Of a stretch of 64,000 nt of DNA, positions 39,701 through 51,700 are shown in pieces. The DNA is from Dromaius novaehollandiae (Eukaryota; Chordata; Aves; Casuariiformes; Dromaiidae). The DNA lies in NCBI RefSeq assembly GCF_036370855.1, contig NC_088102.1, forward strand, positions 68,209,601 to 68,273,600, given 5' to 3'. Under the pieces are notes generated by a model. That model worked only from the letters and a program-made list of their open reading frames with translations, did not search any database and was not told the DNA's origin. Both the position numbers and the translations under genes were made by a program. Each line of letters begins with the position of its first letter. Positions within the stretch are counted from its first letter, which is position 1.

Positions 39701-42700
39701 AGCCTACATTTGGTGTGTTAGTGTTTTTAAATCAAGCTCATATGCTCCAGGGTACAGACTTGTTTTACATGATGTTCTGCTATTGGAGCATGACTTGCCT
39801 GGGCATTCAGCCCTGGCATCAGAGGCACTGAAATACTTTGGAAATTAGGAGAACCAAATGGTAACACAGAGGATGTCCATTTATGCATAGTCTTGCTTAA
39901 ATGACTCCTCTAAAGAGACTGAAGCAAAGTAGCAGGGACAGCGTTAATAGAGCAGTTGACCTCACCATAAAGGGAAACAGTGAATACAGTGGCAAGTGGT
40001 GAAAGAAACTTTTTCTTCTTTGCTATTCCAGTTGTCTGGTTTTGTCAGCCAGATGAATATTTTATGTTGGCTTAAGACTTTCATATACAAATTCTTAAGT
40101 TATTCAAAAAATACAGTGGAAACAGTTCATGTTGGCCTGCCGGCATGCCTTGGCCCTGACCTGCAATAATCTCTGCTAGTGGAAAGAAAAGACAGCAGTT
40201 TCCAGGCTCGTTTGTCCCTAGGTGTCTGCTAGGGAATATTATGCTTTCTGTTCAGGACATGTAATTGTTGGCACTTTCTCCTTCTTGACTTCTGTTACTG
40301 GTTTAAACCAGATGGGCCACAGGTAATTAGTTTGGCTTCATGAAAACTGTGTAGGCTATTCCATGACAAGAACAGATCCTGTGTTTCTTCCTGTTTGGAG
40401 ACTGAGTAGTGCAAAGGCAACAGCTGGGATGGGATATGTATATTAAGGAAAAACGCCAGCCCCGATGTTCTGCAAAAATTTCATTTGGTACGTAAATGCC
40501 ATTTCGTTTCCTGATCAGAATACAGCAAGTTTTTACTTGTCAGTCAGTTATCATTTAAAATTCCCCAGTGATCTGAAGCTTTCTTATTTTGTGAAGTGAC
40601 CACTCCCAGCACTTTTGCATTGTGAATCTAAAGCACTTGGTTGAAATAGTCTTTGTGGATAAGCTGGCTGGGGTTGGTTTGCTTGTTTTTTAATAGCCAC
40701 TCTGATCTAATCTGAGAAATTGGTGTAGAAGTTCTTGCTGTTAAGAAAGGTTGAACAAGGTCTGGAATGCCCATAACAGCAGGGAAAATAAGCCTTGTAG
40801 TTTTCTTAGTATGCACTTGATTGAGATATTTTAAACTGTGATCTTTTCAGTGAACAACTGACAGATAGCCCCTGTCTGTGAAGACATCTGAATCTTACAA
40901 ATTCTTGCATGAAATTACTGCAGCAGTTGAAGGTAGTGCATAAGGTGAGTTGCAGGTTTTTCTGAATGTAAGCTCCTGTTCTGAATAATAGAGAATGGTA
41001 TTGAAAGATGCATTTTCCTAAGTCAAAATAAACTGTGACTAAGCCACTTCTGATAGAGAAAAAGCTAATCTACCAACTCTGAAACTCAACCAATGAATGA
41101 ATGTTACCACAACGTCCCCAGGCTATCTGCACTGTTAAAATGTTCTTCCTAATGTCTAACAGGGGTCTCCTTTTTTGTAGTTTAAAGCCATTTTTTGTCC
41201 TCTGCCAGGTGGAGATTGCTATCTGGAGACTGTCTCCCCCTTACACTGAACTGAGACTTCGTGTGTATGACAGCTGATGGTCTGAATTCAAAAGACAGTG
41301 GCCTGTCCATTTAGTCTGTGTATCGACAAACTGATAGATTAATGTGGGGACAGTCCCTGCTCAGAAGTGTGCATAGTCCAGGATGATTCTTCAGAAGTCA
41401 GATATGGTGATTTCAGCATAGGGTGTGTGATTGTTAATATAAAATGTCCTAACGTTTATATATACCACTTAAACAAGTTATGCATCCTTAAGTGTTCATT
41501 CTTGAGTTTACCAGGTTTTCCTTTTCCTTTGATTAATACGTATGAACATGAGTTGTATTCTGAAAATACTCTACACTCCTGCTAAATTATAATCTGGAAT
41601 GTGAATTTCAATACATGAACAGACAAGGCCACTCACATTAATAACAGCATGATTTTGGCTACTGGTTGCAAGAGGTACCAAAAAGATACATGAGGTATAA
41701 ATGTCTGTCTGAAATAATACAGGCATATAGATGTTATTCCAATGGTTAGCCAACTGATATTGGATAAAGTCGCAAATGCATAGAAATCGAGGGGAAAATA
41801 AAAAAACAGAAAGATGTAAAATAGCATTAGAATGGTAAGTTTTCTACTTTGTATTTCTAATCATGCAGTTATCTAAACATCACACTAACAAATGCAAGTT
41901 AACTTTGCCCAGGGCAGTGATTCCTCCTGTGGTGTTAGTACTCTGTTAAAGAAAATGAGTCAAGTTTTCACCAGAAGGGCTTGATAACTCCAGCAGTTAG
42001 TTGCCCAGGATTTTATTGTGAGGCCAGTAATGATATCATTGAATAGGAAGGCTGTATCCGTTTAGTAACGTTTCTGAAAATACATGTGGTGGTGGTGTGT
42101 GTGTATACGATGGTGTCCCAGGCTGGGAAGCTTGTGGTGGTCAGCTTTCATTTCAGAAGCAAATTCCATCCCCCCACCCCTTGTGACTGTAAAAGCTTGT
42201 GTGTGTGAAATGGCTGGCCTTTATGAAATCGAACCAGAAAACATGAACTTAAGTAAAAAATTTAAGCCAGTTTCTCATTCTTGTCCTTTTTATAAGCTTG
42301 TGGTTGCCAATCCTGTTTGTGTATACTTACTAATGTAATTGTATACACATGTATGTTAAATTACATTCCTTGTTTGCAGAGATGCACGTATCAGTAAATT
42401 AGACACTAAAAGCATGTCAATATAAATTCTTTGTTTACATCTGTACTGCAGCCAATGTGCAGGCAATGTAAAGCTCCGTTTTCCTGTGGTAGCTGTTGTG
42501 CATTTTAAACCCAGAGAGAAAGGAAGAGAATTCATAAACCGAAGGGTGCTGAGTATGTCTGTCCTTGTAAATCACAGGTAAAAAGTGCTGTTTGTGTCTA
42601 GTATTGTTCATGCTCAGTTACAGAGGCTTCTTATAGAGGAACATACAAAGATTACCTTTCAGATATTAGATTCATTTTAAACCTTCTTCATGCAAAATAA

Positions 42701-45700
42701 GACTTTTCTTGAGAAGAACAGGGAGAAGGAAGCAATTGAGGATGCAAGTGTAGAGTAATTTTATGGCTTGTATGGTAATTTTATTGCTTGTAGGTTGCCA
42801 GTGTTCCTTCAGATCTCAATTTTCTGACATCACATGCTCAACTCTCTTAAGACCTTTCTGTGAGTTACTGTATGTCAGCTTCTGTTGGGAACCTGTAAAT
42901 CCAGACTCTTAACTCACTCTAACTCATCCACACTCTAGCTAATGTTGTTATCTTGTGCAAACCATGCAGTAAGAAATGTGGTACAGTGTTCTGTGCTTTT
43001 CACTTGCATAATTATCTTGCGATTTTCAGACTGTTTCCACTCATTAGAAATTAACTGCTGGGCTTTTTTTTCCAATCAGAGTTCCCCTTTTTCACTTGCA
43101 TATCTTTTAAAAATTTTCATCTGCTGGGATGAAGTTTCTCTGGCTTGTTCATTACTAGTAAGGTAGTCTGTTATGTTACATGAGCAAAACATGGTTTGGA
43201 GATGTTAGGAAGACGGGGCGTTGGCTGAGAGGGGAAGGAACCTGCTTTGGTTTCTCCTTTGTCTCAAAACTTTTTGTGTGTAAAATTGGGAGTGTTCTGA
43301 AAGGAGAATTAGATGAAAAGCCAGGACTGGAGGAGCATATCGAGCAGTGATGATTAAAGTAGTTTTATGGAGTTAACTTTCAGTTTGATTTTTTTCTTTC
43401 CATTTTAAGAGGAATGGGACTTGCATACAGAGTGTAAACAAGGGAAGAAATTTATATTAACATGAAATTTGTGGTGTTTTTTCTCCCACAATGGACTGAC
43501 TTCCGAACTATGGTTCGGTGAACTAACGTTTTTGGTTTTGCAGTGTACAGTCCCGCTTGTGTTGTACTGGTCTGGGTGTGCAGGCCACAGAATCGGGTAC
43601 TGTATTTGAGCTCTGACTTAATTGAGCTTTTGGGCATATTGTTGTATGCAGCTCTTCAGCTCCTGAAACATTTTGCCCTTAGAAAAGGCAAAAGAATGCT
43701 ATATTACAAATGCATGTGAACTTATTTGAATACTAAGCATGCACATTTTCTGAAATGCTTACTGGGTAGCATGCATCTCTGTAAAAGCCTTGATATATTG
43801 TCTGCAAGGATGTGCTCACTGAGGGAAAGAGGTCAAAGATGAAGATCATGCGGTGCTGCTTTAAAATCTCCAACCAACTGCATGGAATTCAGCCCACACT
43901 ATGTATTAAATCTGTTTTCATCTGTCTGAAAATCTTTCTTTTCACTTAATCATTCAGTATGATCACGTTCTTTTCTGACAGCTAGGATTACATTTGTAAT
44001 TATTGTTCATGGCTCAAAACAGCAGAATTGTGTCAAGGTCCTGGTGTTGACTTGCCTGCTTCATCCAATACTATTGCAAGTGCAGATTAGGTCTATTTTT
44101 TGCCTGATTTCTGAAGAAAACAAGGTGTCTGTAAGCTCTGTCTGTCCTGTTCTTTGTCCATCCACAGAAGCTTTTTTACCGCTTGGTCAGTTTCAAATAA
44201 AATTGACGTTGGCATGCAGTTCTTAATAGTCAGGTCCCTGGTTCACTTCATGAAAATAGGCAGCTGAACAGATGAAGACCTATCTTTTTCCCTGAGACCC
44301 AGCTGTGAGAAGTCATTGTAAATGGAGAGTTTCTAAGATGTCAGGGAATCTAGTCACAAAACATCCGTGGGAAACTAGGCTTCATTAATCCTGCTGGTCA
44401 CAGAACTACTTTCTAAATATTGATAGTGGAGAACTACTTCAGTGAGCTGCCATCTTCCCAGAATTCTGGTGCACCTACAATTACATAGGATAGTTGCAGA
44501 ACTGCCAAGAGGATTTTTCCTGAAAAGAAAATGGTTTAGGATATTTAGCTTGCTTATGCATTTGGCTACCTCATTATCAATGCCTACAATTGCATGATCC
44601 ACAGGGTAGATGTTTTAGCTCTTTCTGCTGTTTGGTGTAGAACAGACTGGATGTAGGAGGAAGCAGTGAATTTATAATTGGTGATCATGAACTAACCGAA
44701 TTCCGTGGTCTGTGTTCATAAAATGCAATACCATTATACTTTAGTACAGCTAACTGCGAGGAGCTATGAAAACCAATAATCGCTGAAAGAGGAGGAGAGA
44801 AGATTTGCAAAGAGCTACCCTTACAGAGAGAATAGAGAATTATACATGAAAAGAAAATGAAGCCATTATTGAGTAGCTGACTTCTGAAATAAGTATATAC
44901 AGCAAACAACAACAAAAAGAAAATCAGTCAGCTTTCCTTTATGAAGGGCTATTCAAAGATGTGAGGATACGGGGGAAAAAAAATCTTAAACAAGGGAGGG
45001 GAAGGTGATGTAACCAAACAAGAATGCGATTCAAACTTGCAGGGAATCACAGGCAGTTACAAGACCTTTTTCTACTTATCTTATTTTATTTGGGAGTAAT
45101 CAGAGTGAGACAGGAAGTAACTGAGAATGTGGATTCATTTGAAAGCAAATGAAAGTGGCTTGCATGGTTGAGATACCGAAGTATTTTTTCCAGTCTTTTG
45201 GTATGAAAAACTACTAAGTCAAAACCTTATAGAAATACTTATCAGTAAAGAACTAGTGGAAATTGTGATACCTATGGCTATGTGCTCTTTAGAAGAGTCA
45301 GGTAAGAGGCATTCTAAGCTATGAAACAAACTACCCTGCACTTACTTGAGAAGCAGTAAGGGTAGAATAGCAGAAAGGGGCCATGTAATCTGAGCTGTGT
45401 ACGCAGAAATGCCAAGGAAGACAGGTGGCTTTTTCTTCTGTGATGTTGACTGTCCATATAATAGTTTCTGTGTATGTGTGTACATATATGTGTATAGCAG
45501 TCTGCCATATGTATATGTACATAGCAATCTACCATTGGAAAAATACTGATAAAATGAAGGGAATATGTTCAAATAAAACCGAGGTTCTCAGGGGAACAGT
45601 TGTTCCTTTCTCTCTCTTTGCAAGTTCATCAAGCACCTGGGAATAACGTTCTATCTGTCATGATGGACATTATATCTAGACCTCAGCTGAAAGGAGTGAT

Positions 45701-48700
45701 GTATTACATATGCAGGTTCAGAGGGGTTTTTGGTTTGCTGCTGGTGTGGGTGGGTGGCTTTGTGTGATAACTGTGCGGTTGCAGTTACTGAAGTGCCATA
45801 AATGTCATCTTGGTGGTGAATTTCTCTTCTTAGAGTGACTTTTGCAGTCCATATACATGCAAATTTGGTCTAGAGTAAGTGGCCATTTCCAAAGCTACAT
45901 AACTGGGGTTTTTTTGTTAGTACTTAATAAGTTTTAGAGTTAACTATGTTGAACAATTGGTACAAGAATTAAGTAAGACTGCTCTAGTGCATCTGAGCAT
46001 AACGTTAAGGAAACTGAACAACATTTGCTAGATGTGTTGACAGAGAAATACGAATGCAAATATGTATATGAGGTGTCTAGCTCTTATACTAAATCCTTTT
46101 TATGATTTTTCTAAGCTAACATAAAAAGAGTACCTCTTCCTCTTTTAAACTTTTTCTTGAATCTGAATTTTTTTCATGTTTATAATGCATGTTGCATGAT
46201 TACAATATATTTACAGGGCAGTAGGAGCAGGTTTCTCTGCAAGGCAGATTTCTCTCATATTCAGTGCTCAACTTTGCTCTTTAAACCAATACATTTTGTT
46301 AGGCTCCAGATGAGTGTAGTATCTGAACTGTGTCTTCAGGTGAACTCAAAGATAAAGCAAATGAAGCGGTTCAGAGATCAGGGTTAATTCCATGCAAAGA
46401 GATTTTCAAGAGCTCAAATAATCTGCTTTTCTTATTATTCATGCATGAACACCTGGCTTCTGCCCCTTCAGAGCTGTGATGGTGAGCAGATTAAATGACC
46501 AAGGTTTTAGTCATCTGACAACTTAATAACAAGCTGTCTTTAGTATGTATATTGTATACATATACACTGTATACTGCTGATAAATACTGATGGAGTGTCT
46601 GCCACTTCACTGAAGATTTTGGAAACGTTCAGGGCATAGGAGAATGGCAGGCTTTTGGCTAAGACTTGGGAACTTCTATTCTCTTGGACTTCTGTCGCAT
46701 ACTCTGTGCCAAGTCTCTTTACTTTTTCTGTACTGGCTTTTGCAGCTACATACTCAGTAGCATGTATCTGCCTTTGAATTGACTTTAGGATTAATTTAAG
46801 TATCAGAATGACTGGAAAGCCTCAAATTGGAGGCATAATAACAATACAAAAAAAAATTTTTTTTTAATCCTCGAGTGCCTGTTCTTTTGAATGACTCATG
46901 GCATGAGTCTAAGAAATCTTGTTTTTGCACCAGCAGACAGTTTCTGAAAGTGCTTGACTAGAGAAGAATTGACCAGTGATGACTGAACTGGTGGGAGATG
47001 CTCACTTTTTAAGAACAGCGGTATTTTAACTCCCTCCATGATTGGACGAGGCATATTTATTGCTGCCAGATTTGGTCCAAGTTGGAAATTCATGCCCTTG
47101 CTTCTCAGATGGTATTCCTTTTTAGTTGAAGGAGTTCAATTGCAAGCTTGCTTTGGAGAAAATGATATCCAATATCCATTTTAACCTGATTTTGTTCTAA
47201 TTCCTTGGCAGTATATGTGAAAATTGGGTGTAGAGGGCAAGTTGCTTGTCAGAGTTTCATTAAAATATTACCCTGCTTAATCTGTAAAGCAGTCCAACTT
47301 GCTGTAGTATCTAATGCACAATATAATTACTTTTTATGCATTTCCCCTCATGAGTAATCAAAATCAATTTACGGAAAATGTGTTTTGCTGGGGTTTGCAT
47401 TGGGGAATTGCTTTGCCTGTGGGCATCTAGGTTGCCATGACATAGTTTCAAAGATGCCCTTCATTTTCTTTTTGTAGAACAGTTGTAATTTGCAATTGCA
47501 GTAAATGACACGCAGATAACTATCAAAAAAAAATGTGGATGGGTTCCAGAAGTGAAGACTTATGTTTTCAATTTGTACATGAAACCTTAGAAGGAGAGGG
47601 ATTGGTTTTCAGCTTAATATGACAAGTAAATCATTGATTCTGAAAACTTGAGAATGCCAGAACACCACTATGCTTCATACATACTAGAGCTATGTAAGCC
47701 AAAGTGTATATGGTCAGGTTCATTGACCTGACTTGCCAATGTCATTCATGCTTAGCTCCCTTATAACATGACAGACAGGTTAAATGATTTATTTTGCAAC
47801 ACTTCATAACCTGTATTCTATTAACTTCTTTCCTAATGTGATGGAACAGAAAGTGTCCTTGTAAACCAGTAAGTGAATGCTGTTATGCTCTGCTGATCCA
47901 TTCATATCCATTCGTCTAACATATTGTTGGATGTGGAATTTAGACACTGATGCAAAGCAATAAGGGTCAAAATAAGTGATTTTTCAGTTTATTACTTGCA
48001 TTTGTCACTGGGAATCTCCCCCCCCCCCCTTTTTTTTTTCACCCAGTTGCTGTGGAATGTGGATGGTCTTCATGTGTAGTTTGTCTAGGCAGGAGATGCC
48101 TGCTAATTTCTAGATGAAGTAGTGGTAGTAGATACTACCGGCAAGTTCTGTATTCTTCAGTCTGTCTTCAGCCCTCTAGAGGAGTCTTATGCAATCCTCC
48201 AAGTCTTAGAATGGCTTATTAGCACCACAGGATTTGTGAGTGTTAAACCACACTTTTTTCTTTGTAGTGTTCCCCTATGAATCCTTGCACTTCCTGTCTG
48301 TCCCATCTTAGATGCTCAGGAGCCTTCTGGCAGAGGACATGGTTCTTGCAGCAGCTTCTCCTTCTCTTTAGTTCAGTCCCATCTTTGCAATGTGATTTAG
48401 CTTTTGTTGTGTTCCCTGCTGTGCTATGTGTGCTGCTAGTTTGGTGCTACGCATTCTCTTTGAAACAGTTTGTGTTTTCCAGCAACTTGTGTGCAGCTGT
48501 TGTCCCTGAGTTGGAATGGCTGAAGTCAGGAGTTTCTACAGGTCCAAAACCATCAAAAAGATACCACTTCGCCCATGAAGCTAGGGTAGCTATTGAACCC
48601 AGTGCTAGATTTCATAAATGAGAAAAGAAAGGACAAAAAAGGTGCAAGCGAGATTGTGTTCAAGTTTTCATGCAAAAATATGAAGGCATAACTAGATTTT

Positions 48701-51700
48701 CCTCTGGCTCATTAGAAGGAGTTTTCTCAGAGTGAGTATAGAATACTAGTCTCCGATTTCCACCAAGATTCAAGAAAATCAACCTGTAGAATTTCCCCTC
48801 CTTTATCACTGTCTTCCTCTTTGGAGCCCTCTTCAAAGGCTGACAGGTTTCAGTCTTCCTTACATACAGTAATGAACCATTGTTTGAAAAATGAGAACAT
48901 GTGGTAAGCATATATATTTGTGCTCCTGCGTAGGCTGATGTAAAAAAGGATTAGCGCTCAAAAGAAAAATGGGCATTGCTTCTTCAAGCAGCATACCTTG
49001 CTGAATGCTTTCAGATGACTTGAAATCTTAAGCCAGTTCTCGGAAACTGGTAGTTACTTTGCTGTATCTCATTACTGTTAGTGGCATGCACGGCTGTAGA
49101 AGTTCTCCTTCCCTACTACTACTTCTCCTCCTCCTTTCCGCCCTAGCCCCCAAACAAAAAAGAAAAAATGGGGATTTGTGTAGAGGAAACACAGTCGTAT
49201 AGTCTTTCACTGAAAGCTTGAAATTGTATTAGTGTTCTTCTTTTATAGGACTTCTTTAGCAGTGAATGAAAGGAAACTAATGTATCGTTTACCTGTTAGA
49301 ATCTCAAGTACAGTACAAGCTGAAATTACCTTTCCTTCAGAGAAATGAAAAAATTACCTTTGGTTTATGTCTTTGTATCAACAGCCCTACCCAGTATGGC
49401 TCAGCTACTTCGTCTTAAAAGAAACGAGAACAGTTTGACAGGCTGGGCAATTAAAGGTTTTGCAGAGGCCTTTAGAGTTCAGTTGATTGCTGCATAAGGC
49501 AATTTGATTAGCACACAGCCCTGACAGTCACTATTATATCCATACTGGCAATGCTAATTTCTCAATCTCAAGTCTGATTTCTCTCACTGGCAGCATAGTA
49601 GCGTTGAATTTTTTTTTTTTCCTTATAGATTTATTTTAAGGATGGTACTGAAATGTCTCTTTTTCCACATCACAGTGAAAGATGTTTGCTTGCTTGTTTG
49701 TTTTTGTGATCCAGTGGAATGCAACCCAAAGGACAGAGCAAGCTAGGTTATATAATAATTTCTCTTTCTTTTGTGTTGTTTTGTTTTAAAAGGACTAACC
49801 AGCCAGGAATGTTCACGAAGAAAGAATTTGATCGGTTGGTATCAGCAATAGACAGCTTCAGTCTCATGACATATGACTATTCAACACCACAACGGTAAGA
49901 TTCTAACATTAGCAAAAGCATGCTGAAGGAACCAATTTCTGGTTATGTTGCTATTAAATCTACAATATGAGTTGATTTTTTGGTAAAGTGGACAGTTTGT
50001 TTTCAGTGCATCAAATATGAAATTTGGGGATTAGTACTTAAGATTTTAAGATTGTAAGTTTTTTTCCTTAAACCAGTCAAGAACTTGAAACAGTATTTAA
50101 CTGCCATGTAGATTTGGCAGCCAGATGTTGTGAACTGCTTTGCACTTGAATTAAAGAATCATGCTTTCTCCTGGTACTTTGACACTTCCCCCCCCCCCGG
50201 CAAGGTTTTTGAGTTTTTAGTTATTTGGCACAGTTTTGTGTGATAGGTGTATGAATAATCCAGTACATATCCTTCTGGGAAAACTTGGCTTTTAAGCACA
50301 ATTGACAGCTTCATTTGTCTGTTCCATCTTGAGACAGTGGACTGCCTTTTGGCAGCTCTGCTAATGTAGACATGCCTAAACATGTTTTTCCATTCTTCTG
50401 CTAGTCCCTCCCTTGTCTGGTAAAGCTGTTTGTGCAGCAGCTCAGTGATCCAGATCAGGGAACTGATCTGACTGAAAAATAACACAAAACCTAATCTTGT
50501 ATGTAAACGTTCATTTCCTGCAGCTCTATATTTTTAACTGTGTAAAAGTGGGATGGCAGCAGAGGTGATGAGTGCTTAAACTCCACTGAGACCGTAATGT
50601 TACCATTTTTCCAAAAACACAGTTTATTCCACCTTCAAACTGCAAAGAACACTACGCTTCTGGAATTCCTGGGAGATTCTGTGCATCTTGCTTCAAAGTG
50701 GCTGTCCACAATTAATGGTTGTCATGAACTGGCAGCTTTGGAAACGCCATCACTTTCATGTGTACTGTATCACTAGGCGCTCTGTCATCTTTAGTATATT
50801 AGCTTGTTGATAACATCTAGACAGGTTTAACAGAAGGAAAATCTGTCTCTTCTGAAAAGACTTCATATAATTCCTTCCTATGTCCCACCAGGCCCTGTCT
50901 GTAGATCTTCAAGTCTAGTGCCCTAGGAGAAAAGCAAACATATAGATAGTAATGTGTACTGAAACTAGAAGAGCTTTTTGTCAGTCTTTCCTGCTGGAAT
51001 ATGTTCCATTCCTAGCCAAATTGCTTATGGCTTTGAAATATGAGGGGAAAGATATCAACAACATTAATCTTTATTGCAGTGACCATGATAACTCTGCTGT
51101 GAATCTTGGACTAACATTTACCTTCAGCTGAACACAAAATGCCAAGACTGTTGTCTTAAAACGTACTTTTTTAGGTACATTAGTGTTGCATCATCTTCTG
51201 TGTGTATTAATGAAATTGACCACTTAGGAATGCATCTATATTGACTAAAATAACAGATCGGTTCAGTGGATATATATTACAGTGCTTCATTTTTTCTTTG
51301 TTTTTAGGTGGGTCTCAAGGTCAAACATTCACAAGTCAGGATTTTAACTCAAAGTGAAATTTTGCTAGAATGGCAAGTGAATTTGTTTGAAAAAGTCTGA
51401 GATTTGTATGTTAGGATCCATCTACATTGCAATCAGAGGAGTGATTGAGGCATAAACATTATATATAATACACAGTTTAACCTTCTTTTAAGTAACATTG
51501 ACATCTATGAAGATAAGATGATATGAGCTTTAGTGCAGGTTGTACAAACCCATCTGGAACCCTGGATGTGTTCTGAGATACAAATCTCTAATAGGCTTTC
51601 TCTGTGTCTTTCCTGTGGGTGAAGCTGCACTGTGCTTTATGCCTTGCTAAAATCACAGATTCTACTATGGTACAATCATATCCTTTATACTTTCACTGGT

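Larger units (their letters stand above)
25821..49792 (+). other. CHID1: CHID1 intron 8 (24 kb)
   Basis: GT-AG intron of 23,972 nt, over a third of the window. It contains the 18-bp array (38161-38284), two CR1-like remnants and scattered simple repeats. Frames up to 132 codons occur on both strands (for example 27079-27477), but none has recognisable motifs. No nested coding or structured RNA gene was identified. Confidence 0.85.

Noticed and set aside
46970..47005. Box C/D snoRNA candidate (GTGATGA with nearby CTGA); similar hits near 34037, 43347 and 50564
   Set aside because: C-box-like motifs occur, but without a properly spaced D box and terminal stem.
51174..51250. ag|GTACAT as a CHID1 exon starting Arg-Tyr-Ile
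   Set aside because: It lies before exon 10, is in the wrong order, and the translation diverges from CHID1 immediately.
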